From JAZSQZ01 sp045538175 (GTDB lineage: Bacteria > Bacillota > Clostridia > Christensenellales > UBA1242), in assembly GCA_045538175.1 (NCBI GenBank), contig JAZSQZ010000058.1, positions 1-14,127 on the forward strand: a stretch of DNA of 14,127 nucleotides. Direction: 5' to 3'. This document shows, in pieces, positions 7,006 to 14,127 of the stretch; the stretch's first letter is position 1, and the number at the start of each line of letters is the position of its first letter. Under the pieces are notes generated by a model that saw only the letters and a program-made list of their open reading frames with translations, ran no database searches and was not told the origin of the DNA. Made by a program: the position numbers and the translations under genes.

Positions 7006-9597
7006 TTATTTTTTGTCTTTTTGTACTCTTTCTACGAGTGAGTTTAAAATTTCAAATGCTTCCATAGGACTAACCCTATTCATATCAATATCTAGAAGTT
7101 GATTGTAGGTTTGTTCTAAAACAGGATTATATGTTGAATGTGTTTCAGGATTTGAAACAGAAGTCAACTTTCCGTTGTTTATATCTCTCTCTTCCAAAAT
7201 ATGCAAAATTTCTCTTGCCCTATTTATGATTTCGCCATAAATACCCGACAAACTTGCAACTTCTATACCAAAACTTCTGTTAGCACCACCACGAACAATT
7301 TTTCTTAAGAATAAAACAGTATTATTGTATTCTTTAACAGATACTCTATAGTTTTTTACACCTTCGAGTTGACCTTCAAGTCCTGTTATTTCGTGATAGT
7401 GAGTTGAAAATAAAGTTTTTGCTTTAATTGCAGTTGAAATATATTCTATAACAGCCCAAGCAATACTCATACCGTCATAGGTTGATGTCCCCCTTCCTAC
7501 TTCATCTAAAAGAAGTAAACTTTTACTTGTTGCGTTATTTATAATATTTGCAACTTCAACCATTTCTACCATAAATGTACTTTGTCCATATGAAAGGTCG
7601 TCACTTGCACCAATTCTAGTAAAAATCCTATCAACAAGGCATATTTCTGCGCTCTTTGCTGGAACAAAACAACCAATATGCGCAAATAAAGTAATCAAGG
7701 CAATTTGTCTCATATAAGTGCTCTTGCCTGCCATATTAGGTCCGGTAATAATAAGGGTTCTATTTTCTTTGCTATCAAGCAAGGCATCGTTTGGCACGAA
7801 TTGTTCGTCTTTTAAAATAGATTCAACGACAGGGTGCCTTCCTTCAACAATCTTGATATGCTTTACTGATTTGTTGATTTTGGGTTTGACATAGTTTTTC
7901 TCAACTGCAATATTTGCAAATGATGCAATACAATCAATAAATGCAATTTTTGAAGACAAATCTTGAATAAGTTCAACAAACTTTAATAATTCTGTTTTAA
8001 AGCTGTTGTAAATATTTAATTCCATTTTTTGTGCTAATTCTTCTGAATTTAATATCTTTTCTTCAATTTGTTTAAGTTCTTCGGTTACATATCTCTCATG
8101 GTTAGATATGGTTTGTTTTCTTTGATATCTATAAGGTATAAGATTTTCTTGCGACTTGCTTATTTCTATGTAATAGCCAAAAACTCTTGTATATCCAATT
8201 TTAAGATTTTTTATACCTGTCTTTTCTCTTTCTTCAGCCTCAAGTGCACTTAACCATTTTTGTCCGTCCCTTGAAGCATTTTTAAGTTCGTCAAGATCGT
8301 TTGAAAAACCTTTTTTAATAAAACCACCATTTGAAAGAAGTGCTGCTGGCTCATCATCGATAACATTATCAATAAGTTTTTCTAGAACCTTTACATCTTG
8401 ATAATTTTTAAATAATTCACCAATAACCGGCACATCTCTTGTTAATTCCCACAACTCAGGTATGTAGTGTAAAGAATTCTTTAGTGAAATACAATCTTTA
8501 GGCATAATTGTATTATAAGAAATTTTTGCAGATAATCTTTCAATATCGTTGATTGCTGATAAAGTGTGTTGAATATCATTTAAAAGAATCCTATTACCAA
8601 CTAAAGATTCAACACAATTTAATCTCATATTGATTTCTTCTTCGTTTTGCAAAGGTTGTGTAAGCCATTTTGCAAGTTGTCTTGCGCCCATACTTGTTTT
8701 TGTTCTATCAAGAAGTGCAAGAACAGAGCCTTTTCTTTTTTGTTCTCTTAATGATTCTGTAAGTTCAAGGTTTTTACAAGCATAAACATCTAAATACATA
8801 AAGTTATCAAATCTCTCGACAACAATCTTGTTTATGTTATTTAATGCTCTCTTTTGTGTTTCGAGTAAATATGTTATAAGAGCACCTGCTGCAGACATAC
8901 CAAAAGGTAGTTTTGAAAAATCGTGACCAACTATATTTGAAATTTTAAGTTGTTTTTTAATTGTATCAATTGCATTTGTTTGTTCATAACTGAAATCTAA
9001 ATATGATTGAAATCTAGGCAAAATATTTGCTTTTGTTGCCGTGATTGAATCAATATTATTTAACATTTCACTATTACAAATAATTTCTGCAGGTCTAACT
9101 CTTATTAATGTATCATTAAGTTTACTAAGAGAGTTTTCGTTAAATTCGCAAATTTTAAATTCACCCGTAGAAATATCAGCGTACGCTAGGCCAATATTGT
9201 TTTTTTCAAAGAAAATACTTGCAATGTAGTTATTTCTTCTTTCATCTAAAATATTGTTTTCAATAACAGTTCCTGGTGTAATAACCCTTGTTACATCTCT
9301 TGTAACGATTTTACCTGCAACAGGTTCACTCATTTGTTCACAAATTGCAACCTTGTATCCGTGTGAAATAAGTTTAGCTACATAAGTTTCTACAGCCATA
9401 TATGGAACACCACACATAGGTGCTTTTTCTTCTAAACCACAGTTTCTTCCTGTTAATGTCAAGTCTAAAACTTTACTTGCAAGTTTTGCATCTTCAAAAA
9501 ACATCTCATAGAAGTCGCCAAGGCGATAAAAAAGTAAGCAATCTTTATATTGCTCTTTTGTAGCCAAGTATTGTTGCATCATAGGTGAAAGACCCAT
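7006..9597 (-). CDS. mutS: DNA mismatch recognition protein MutS (MutS1)
   Basis: MutS clamps DNA, detects mispairs and small loops, and recruits MutL in an ATP-dependent way. The 863-residue length is normal. The mismatch-reading Phe-X-Glu is Phe29 and Glu31 (GDFYEMF), which marks true MutS1 and excludes MutS2. Connector, lever and clamp regions follow. The C-terminal ABC-type ATPase has Walker A GPNMAGKST (619-627), Walker B LLLLDE with Asp698-Glu699, and the conserved STHYHE with His733. The start overlaps the miaB stop by one base (TAATG) and has a strong GGAGGAAG site. It is the second gene of the operon, so its expression probably follows the miaB promoter. It lies 12 bp ahead of mutL, as expected for partners. 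Confidence 0.98.
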   Translation of the reverse strand: MGLSPMMQQYLATKEQYKDCLLFYRLGDFYEMFFEDAKLASKVLDLTLTGRNCGLEEKAPMCGVPYMAVETYVAKLISHGYKVAICEQMSEPVAGKIVTRDVTRVITPGTVIENNILDERRNNYIASIFFEKNNIGLAYADISTGEFKICEFNENSLSKLNDTLIRVRPAEIICNSEMLNNIDSITATKANILPRFQSYLDFSYEQTNAIDTIKKQLKISNIVGHDFSKLPFGMSAAGALITYLLETQKRALNNINKIVVERFDNFMYLDVYACKNLELTESLREQKRKGSVLALLDRTKTSMGARQLAKWLTQPLQNEEEINMRLNCVESLVGNRILLNDIQHTLSAINDIERLSAKISYNTIMPKDCISLKNSLHYIPELWELTRDVPVIGELFKNYQDVKVLEKLIDNVIDDEPAALLSNGGFIKKGFSNDLDELKNASRDGQKWLSALEAEEREKTGIKNLKIGYTRVFGYYIEISKSQENLIPYRYQRKQTISNHERYVTEELKQIEEKILNSEELAQKMELNIYNSFKTELLKFVELIQDLSSKIAFIDCIASFANIAVEKNYVKPKINKSVKHIKIVEGRHPVVESILKDEQFVPNDALLDSKENRTLIITGPNMAGKSTYMRQIALITLFAHIGCFVPAKSAEICLVDRIFTRIGASDDLSYGQSTFMVEMVEVANIINNATSKSLLLLDEVGRGTSTYDGMSIAWAVIEYISTAIKAKTLFSTHYHEITGLEGQLEGVKNYRVSVKEYNNTVLFLRKIVRGGANRSFGIEVASLSGIYGEIINRAREILHILEERDINNGKLTSVSNPETHSTYNPVLEQTYNQLLDIDMNRVSPMEAFEILNSLVERVQKDKK

Positions 9598-10925
9598 TAT
9601 ACTTCCTCCAAAATTTCTCCTACTAAGGAATTTGCTTTAAGTTTTGTGACAATAGCAGTGTAAAATTCTCCAATCTTTAAATTGTCATTTTTAATTTCTA
9701 TTGTCTTGCCATTGTCGGTTTTACCAATAAACAAATTTCCCTTCTTTTCGTCAATTATAATTTCTAATTTTTTGCCAACAAGTTCTTTTACAAGTTCACT
9801 AGAGATTTCTTTTTCAACTTCAAAAAGTTTGTTTACTCTTTTTCTTTTTATCTCAATAGGAATTTGCCCTTCCATTTTTTCGGCAATTGTTCCCTTTCTT
9901 TTTGAATACATAAATCCAAAAATTGAAGAATATTTGCAAAATCTCAACAAATCACAGGTTTTTTCAAAATCTTCTTCTGTTTCATTTGGGAAACCAACAA
10001 TAATATCTGTTGTAAAAGAACAATCTTTTATTTTTTCTCTGGCATAAGTTATCATTTCTTTATAATGTTCTACAGTATATCTTCTATTCATTGCCTTAAG
10101 AATATCATTACTACCAGACTGTACAGGCAAATGAATAGCCTTACTAATCTTTTCTTCTTTTGCAATAAGGTCAACTAATTCCTTTGAAAAATCTTTAGGG
10201 TGTGAAGTTAGGAATTTAATTTTAAACTTCCCTTCAATTTTTGCAAGTTCTTTTAATAAAGAAACAAAATTTGTTTTTCCATCTTCAAAATCATTTCCAT
10301 AAGAATTTACATTTTGCCCTAGCAAAGTAATAATTTTATATCCCTTGTTTTGAACCAAATCTTTTACTTCTGCAATAATATCTTCTGGTTTTCTGCTTCT
10401 TTCTCTACCCCTGACATAAGGTACGATGCAATAAGTACAGAAATTATTACAACCATACATAATGTTTACCCAAGCATTGTATCTACTTGTTCTGTAAATA
10501 GGTGTGTTTTCAAAAATTTGACCTTCTTTTTCCCATACTTCAAACACTCTTTTTCGTGTTTGTTGATGTTTTTTAAGATATTGACCCAAAAGGTCGGTAT
10601 TATGCGTACCCAAAATAATATCAACAAAAGGATAGGTTTTCTTTAACTTCTCAACAGCACTTGGTTGTTGACTCATACAGCCAGCAACAATTACTAAAAT
10701 GTTAGGGTTTTTCTTTTTGAGTGGCTTTACAGCACCAATATTACCATAAATTTTTAGTTCAGCAGTTTCTCGTATTGAGCAAGTGTTAAATATAATAACA
10801 TCTGCTTCTTCTTGCTTTTCGCATTCAATATAACCAAATTCTCTTAAAATCCCTGCCATCTTTTCAGATTCGTGAATATTCATTTGGCAACCATATGTAT
10901 TTATAAAATATTTTCCATTTTCCAT
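9597..10925 (-). CDS. miaB: tRNA-2-methylthio-N6-dimethylallyladenosine synthase MiaB
   Basis: MiaB is a radical-SAM methylthiotransferase that converts i6A37 to ms2i6A37 in tRNA, the step after MiaA. The 442-residue length is typical. The N-terminal domain has three iron-sulfur ligands: Cys13 (YGCQMN), Cys49 (FNTCSIRE) and Cys83 (AGCMSQ). The radical-SAM cluster motif is Cys159, Cys163 and Cys166 (MYGCNNFCTYC). Residues from about 375 to the end form the RNA-binding TRAM domain. The start at 10925 fits the family, where a short lead precedes the YGCQMN box, but there is no Shine-Dalgarno sequence and the promoter's -10 lies only 9 bases upstream. It is first in the operon and its stop overlaps the mutS start. 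Confidence 0.96.
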   Translation of the reverse strand: MENGKYFINTYGCQMNIHESEKMAGILREFGYIECEKQEEADVIIFNTCSIRETAELKIYGNIGAVKPLKKKNPNILVIVAGCMSQQPSAVEKLKKTYPFVDIILGTHNTDLLGQYLKKHQQTRKRVFEVWEKEGQIFENTPIYRTSRYNAWVNIMYGCNNFCTYCIVPYVRGRERSRKPEDIIAEVKDLVQNKGYKIITLLGQNVNSYGNDFEDGKTNFVSLLKELAKIEGKFKIKFLTSHPKDFSKELVDLIAKEEKISKAIHLPVQSGSNDILKAMNRRYTVEHYKEMITYAREKIKDCSFTTDIIVGFPNETEEDFEKTCDLLRFCKYSSIFGFMYSKRKGTIAEKMEGQIPIEIKRKRVNKLFEVEKEISSELVKELVGKKLEIIIDEKKGNLFIGKTDNGKTIEIKNDNLKIGEFYTAIVTKLKANSLVGEILEEV

Positions 10926-10934
10926 AATGTATAT

Positions 10935-10963
10935 AGTATAGAATATTTGGTCAATTTTTTCAA
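10935..10963 (-). promoter_or_regulatory. miaB operon promoter, probably giving near-leaderless mRNA
   Basis: On the minus strand, TTGAAA (10958-10963), a 17-bp spacer, and TATACT (10935-10940). Only nine bases separate the -10 from the miaB ATG, so transcription should begin 0-4 bases before the start codon. No ribosome binding site exists between them. Confidence 0.65.
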
Positions 10964-10985
10964 GAATTTTGACGAAATCTATAAT
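10957..10985 (+). promoter_or_regulatory. Candidate promoter of the penicillin-binding protein gene
   Basis: A consensus TATAAT (10980-10985) has a weak -35, TTTTCA (10957-10962), 17 bp upstream. That -35 overlaps the miaB -35 on the other strand, so the two promoters may compete. A better -35-like TTGACG (10969-10974) is present, but it has no good -10 at the right distance. The start point is therefore uncertain, probably near 10992. Confidence 0.4.
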
Positions 10986-10990
10986 AATAT

Positions 10991-11008
10991 TTATTTATAT
11001 ATAAATAA
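10991..11008. repeat. Perfect 18-bp A/T palindrome in the PBP leader
   Basis: TTATTTATATATAAATAA is a perfect palindrome within a 38-base run of only A and T (10980-11017) directly before the PBP start codon. As DNA it could be an operator or an easily melted site. As RNA it could form a 7-bp stem with a UAUA loop. Chance is a real alternative in pure A/T sequence. Confidence 0.4.
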
Positions 11009-11015
11009 TATATAT

Positions 11016-13298
11016 ATGAAACAAAAATCACTTACTTTCAAAAAAACATTGATAAAAATAGCAATTATTATTGTCACCCTACTTATTGTAACTGTTTTTT
11101 TGTTTTCTTTGTTTTATTTTGGATGTTTTTCTAATCTTTCTAAAGTTAAATTTGATGCAGATAAACTTAAGTTTGCAAGTGCAGAGATTGAAACATTCGA
11201 TAAAAATGATAATTTGATACAAAGTCCAACAAACACCAGAAACTTAGTAAAATTAAACGAATTAAATCAGTATACAATTGACTCTTTTATTACAATTGAA
11301 GATAAAGACTTCTATAATCATAAAGGAATAAATTATAAAAGGATATTAAAAGCAACCCTAAACAATATAAAAAGCCATAGTTTTAAGGAAGGGGCGTCTA
11401 CCATAAGCCAACAACTTATTAAAAATACTCACCTTACAAATGAAAAAACATTAAAAAGAAAACTAAATGAATTACTTTTAACACAAAAGTTAGAAAAAAA
11501 CTTTACAAAAGATGAAATTTTACAAGCATATCTAAACGTAATATATTTTGGCAGTAGCACCTTTGGATTAGAAGAAGCATCACAAAAATATTACTCAAAA
11601 TCAGCAAAAGACTTAACTATTTCAGAAAGTGCTACCCTTGCAGGTCTTATAAAATCGCCAAAAAAATATTCCCCAATAATAAACCCTGTCAATGCAATAA
11701 ATAGAAGAAATCTTGTACTTACCCAGCTTTATAAAAATAAAAAAATATCAGGTGAAGATTTTAACATTGCTATAAATGAAGATTTAAACTTAAAAATAAA
11801 TCCTAACGCCACAAATACAAACACATATTATACAGCAGCGATTGAAGAAGCTTGTGAAATTTTAAATATAACCGAAAAAGATTTAATTTTAGACAATTAT
11901 AAAGTATATACATATCTCGATGAAAAAACACAAGAAAACTTATACTCAGCAATCAATGATAAAACCCTTAACCCTAAAACAAACATAAACGATAGTTTAG
12001 GAATAATTATAGAAAACAAAACAGGTGGAATAACAGGATATTATGGGAAATCAAAGTTTAATTTAAGAGAAATAAAAAGACAACCGGGTTCTGCTATAAA
12101 ACCAATTTTAGTTTATGCGCCCGCACTAGATACAAATGTAATAACACCTGCAACACCAATATTAGATGAAAAGTTTACAATTGACGATTATACCCCTACA
12201 AATTATAAAGACAAATACTACGGTTGGATATCGGCAAAAACTGCACTCGCAAAATCCTTAAATGTTCCAGCCGTTAAAATCTTGAGTTATGTTGGAATTG
12301 ATAAAGCGAAAGAATATTGTAAAAATTTTGGCATAGAACTAAGCAGAGAAGATACAGGATATTCTTTAGCTCTTGGTGGGCTAACAAATGGAATAACCCC
12401 CTTACAACTTGCAAATTCTTACCAAACAATTGCAAATTTTGGTAAATTTAAAAAGGCAACTTTTATAAGAAAAATAGTAAACAAATATGGAAGAACTGTA
12501 TATGAAAACACTGAATATTCAAAAAAGGTTTTAAGAGAAGACACCTCCTACCTATTGACTAAAATGTTAACCGAAACAGTATCAAATGGAACCAGCAAAA
12601 AGCTTTCCGACCTACCGTTCGAAACAGCTGCAAAAACCGGAACGGTCGGCGATAAACATCAGAAAAACACTGATATCTGGAATTTGTCTTACAATTCCGA
12701 CCAAACAGTCTGTATTTGGCTTGGAAACACAAGTCAAAACAAAGAAAATAATTTTGAAGAAAACGAAACAGGTGCAAATTATCCAACAAATATTGCAAAA
12801 GAAATTTATAAAATTTCAAAACCTAGGCATAAAATTTTCACAAAACCCGACTCGGTAGTCGAAAAGAACATTTCTACAATAGACCTAAACAACAACGTAC
12901 TAAAACTTAGCAATAAAAACACACCTGATAGGTTTAAAAGAATAGAGATTTTTAGTATTTACAACCAACCCAAAGAAGAAACCGACTTGTTTAAAAAATC
13001 AATAAACGATAACTTTTGCATAGTAGGTGCTTGCATCGATAACACAAAAACAAGTATAACTTTCACCCCTAAAAGTTATTATTTTTATGACATAATAAGA
13101 AAGCAAAACAACACTCTTTATATACTTGCAAGTTATTCAAATAAATCGAAAAACATAACTTATGTTGATGACGCTACCCCAACAAATACTATATGTGAAT
13201 ATTTTGTTATTGAAAAATTTTCTGATAAAGAGTTTTCTTTGTTGAACGAAGATGAATACAACAAAAGCAATATATTTAAAACTTATATTTTAAAATAA
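11016..13298 (+). CDS. Class A penicillin-binding protein (transglycosylase/transpeptidase)
   Basis: This bifunctional enzyme polymerises glycan strands from lipid II and crosslinks the stem peptides outside the membrane. I start it at the ATG at 11016 (760 residues): it gives a short basic N-terminus and then a membrane anchor at about residues 15-35. The frame stays open back to 10872, but that part would overlap miaB and does not look like a signal anchor. The GT51 domain (about 75-260) has the catalytic Glu95 (EDKDFYNHKG), GASTISQQ (126-133) and RKLNELLLTQKLE. The transpeptidase has Ser359-X-X-Lys362 (PGSAIKP), Ser414-Leu-Asn416 and Lys540-Thr-Gly542. About 150 C-terminal residues after the transpeptidase, rich in Asn, Lys, Ser and Thr, match no domain I recognise. 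There is no Shine-Dalgarno sequence. It diverges from miaB and converges on recA. Confidence 0.93.
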   Translation: MKQKSLTFKKTLIKIAIIIVTLLIVTVFLFSLFYFGCFSNLSKVKFDADKLKFASAEIETFDKNDNLIQSPTNTRNLVKLNELNQYTIDSFITIEDKDFYNHKGINYKRILKATLNNIKSHSFKEGASTISQQLIKNTHLTNEKTLKRKLNELLLTQKLEKNFTKDEILQAYLNVIYFGSSTFGLEEASQKYYSKSAKDLTISESATLAGLIKSPKKYSPIINPVNAINRRNLVLTQLYKNKKISGEDFNIAINEDLNLKINPNATNTNTYYTAAIEEACEILNITEKDLILDNYKVYTYLDEKTQENLYSAINDKTLNPKTNINDSLGIIIENKTGGITGYYGKSKFNLREIKRQPGSAIKPILVYAPALDTNVITPATPILDEKFTIDDYTPTNYKDKYYGWISAKTALAKSLNVPAVKILSYVGIDKAKEYCKNFGIELSREDTGYSLALGGLTNGITPLQLANSYQTIANFGKFKKATFIRKIVNKYGRTVYENTEYSKKVLREDTSYLLTKMLTETVSNGTSKKLSDLPFETAAKTGTVGDKHQKNTDIWNLSYNSDQTVCIWLGNTSQNKENNFEENETGANYPTNIAKEIYKISKPRHKIFTKPDSVVEKNISTIDLNNNVLKLSNKNTPDRFKRIEIFSIYNQPKEETDLFKKSINDNFCIVGACIDNTKTSITFTPKSYYFYDIIRKQNNTLYILASYSNKSKNITYVDDATPTNTICEYFVIEKFSDKEFSLLNEDEYNKSNIFKTYILK

Positions 13299-13326
13299 AA
13301 AACAACTCTTTCGAGTTGTTTTGTTT
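13299..13326. terminator. Bidirectional terminator shared by the PBP gene and recA
   Basis: A perfect 10-bp inverted repeat, AAAACAACTC (13299-13308) and GAGTTGTTTT (13313-13322), starts immediately after the PBP stop codon and lies 4 bases past the recA stop codon. T-rich tracts follow on both sides. In recA RNA the loop is GAAA closed by C-G, a stable GNRA tetraloop; in PBP RNA it is UUUC. Confidence 0.85.
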
Positions 13327-14127
13327 TTATTTGTTTGAATTTTCTTTCATTTTTTCATAAATCTTATTTGTAACTTCTTCAGCAAATTCAGGATTGTTAA
13401 GTATGTATGTCTTAACATTTTCTCTACCTTGACCAATTTTTTCGCCATTGTATGAGAACCATGAACCACTCTTTTCAATAATATCAAGTTCAGTTGCAAG
13501 GTCTAAGATACAACCTTCATTAGATACACCCTTACCATAAATGATATCAAATTCTGCTTGTTTAAATGGAGGTGCAAGTTTGTTTTTAACAACTTTAACT
13601 CTTGTTCTATTTCCAACAAAATCAGAACCATCTTTAATTGTGTCAATTTTTCTGACATCAAGTCTAATGCTTGAATAGAATTTCAAAGCCTTACCACCGG
13701 TTGTTGTTTCTGGTGAACCAAACATTACGCCAACTTTTTCTCTCAATTGGTTAATGAAAACAACACAAGTCTTGCTCTTATTTGTAATAGCTGTAAGTTT
13801 TCTTAATGCTTGACTCATAAGTCTTGCTTGAAGACCAATAAAACTATCTCCCATTTCACCGTCAATTTCTGCTTTAGGTGTAAGTGCAGCAACAGAGTCG
13901 ATAACAATAACATCAAATGCACCGCTTCTTACCAATGTCTCACAAATATCAAGTGCTTGTTCACCCGTATCTGGTTGTGAAACATACAATTCATCAAGGT
14001 CAATACCTAAGTGCCCTGCATAAATTGGGTCAAGTGCGTGTTCAGCATCAATAAAAGCAGCAGTGCCACCCATTTTTTGTGCTTGTGCAATAATGTGAAG
14101 TGAAACTGTTGTTTTACCAGAAGATTC
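13327..14127 (-). CDS. recA: RecA recombinase, 5' end outside window
   Basis: RecA forms ATP-dependent filaments on single-stranded DNA, drives strand exchange, and stimulates LexA self-cleavage. The visible 266 residues run to the natural stop. The first in-window codons read ESSGKTT, the Walker A motif (GPESSGKT), so about 67 N-terminal residues are missing compared with E. coli RecA. Further marks are the Walker B VIVIDS (around 13894-13914), DNA-binding loop 1 (EIDGEMGDSFIGLQARLMSQALRK split over about 13800-13870), NQLREKVGVMFGSPETTTGGKALKFYSS covering loop 2, and a short acidic C-terminus. An internal ATG at 14071-14073 is not the start, because the frame and homology continue to the window edge. 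Its promoter is not visible, so SOS control cannot be judged. Confidence 0.98.
   Translation of the reverse strand, partial: ESSGKTTVSLHIIAQAQKMGGTAAFIDAEHALDPIYAGHLGIDLDELYVSQPDTGEQALDICETLVRSGAFDVIVIDSVAALTPKAEIDGEMGDSFIGLQARLMSQALRKLTAITNKSKTCVVFINQLREKVGVMFGSPETTTGGKALKFYSSIRLDVRKIDTIKDGSDFVGNRTRVKVVKNKLAPPFKQAEFDIIYGKGVSNEGCILDLATELDIIEKSGSWFSYNGEKIGQGRENVKTYILNNPEFAEEVTNKIYEKMKENSNK

Noticed and set aside
5419..7102. Several open frames on the plus strand opposite mutL
   Set aside because: They are antisense shadows of a well-supported gene. Their translations are Ser/Phe/Leu-rich with no domain signature, and no promoter or ribosome binding site supports them. The same applies to plus-strand frames opposite mutS and miaB and to the minus-strand frames opposite the recombinase and PBP genes.
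7790..7812. LexA-box-like CGAATTGTTCG inside mutS
   Set aside because: The spacing between half-sites is wrong for GAAC-N4-GTTC and it lies deep in coding sequence with no promoter.
10872..11015. A 48-residue N-terminal extension of the PBP frame, starting inside miaB on the opposite strand
   Set aside because: It would overlap the miaB coding region, lacks a ribosome binding site, and precedes a typical basic N-terminus plus membrane anchor. The predicted PBP promoter also lies inside it. The ATG at 11016 is the better start.
10980..11017. dif-like Xer recombination site in the A/T palindrome
   Set aside because: A dif site has two conserved 11-bp arms with G/C positions around a 6-bp centre. 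This run contains only A and T and shows no such arms.

Overview
The window is a compact, AT-rich stretch of bacterial chromosome (roughly 30% G+C by eye) carrying housekeeping and genome-maintenance genes. The order miaB-mutS-mutL-miaA-PLP enzyme, converging on lexA, is a known arrangement in Bacillota, especially Clostridia. With the low G+C and an endonuclease-type MutL, it points to a clostridial or related Bacillota lineage. I cannot name a genus. I see no prophage, insertion sequence, CRISPR array, rRNA or tRNA.

Layout, left to right: the 5' two-thirds of serS (minus strand, cut by the window edge); a divergent 141-bp promoter region; a Xer-like tyrosine recombinase gene (plus); lexA (plus), whose promoter and LexA operator are folded into the terminator of the recombinase gene; a 195-bp convergent gap with a bidirectional terminator; a tightly packed minus-strand operon, read as miaB, mutS, mutL, miaA, then a cystathionine beta-lyase-like PLP enzyme, with four junctions that overlap or are only 12 bp apart; a 90-bp divergent promoter region; a class A penicillin-binding protein gene (plus); a 28-bp gap holding a bidirectional terminator; and recA (minus, 5' end outside the window).

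The genes form a few working groups. LexA and RecA are the repressor and co-protease of the SOS response and lie about 11 kb apart. MutS and MutL are the mismatch-repair recognition and nicking proteins. MiaA and MiaB act in sequence on the same tRNA base: MiaA prenylates A37 and MiaB methylthiolates the product. SerRS charges tRNA-Ser. The Xer-like recombinase may resolve chromosome dimers, and the penicillin-binding protein builds peptidoglycan. Every protein checked keeps its catalytic residues, so nothing looks decayed.

I found no clear undescribed system. The most interesting signals are regulatory: a LexA box and -35 element inside a terminator hairpin; a strong miaB promoter placed so close to the start codon that the mRNA would be nearly leaderless; a penicillin-binding protein gene with no Shine-Dalgarno sequence and an 18-bp A/T palindrome in its leader; and the absence of hfq from the place where clostridial relatives usually carry it.
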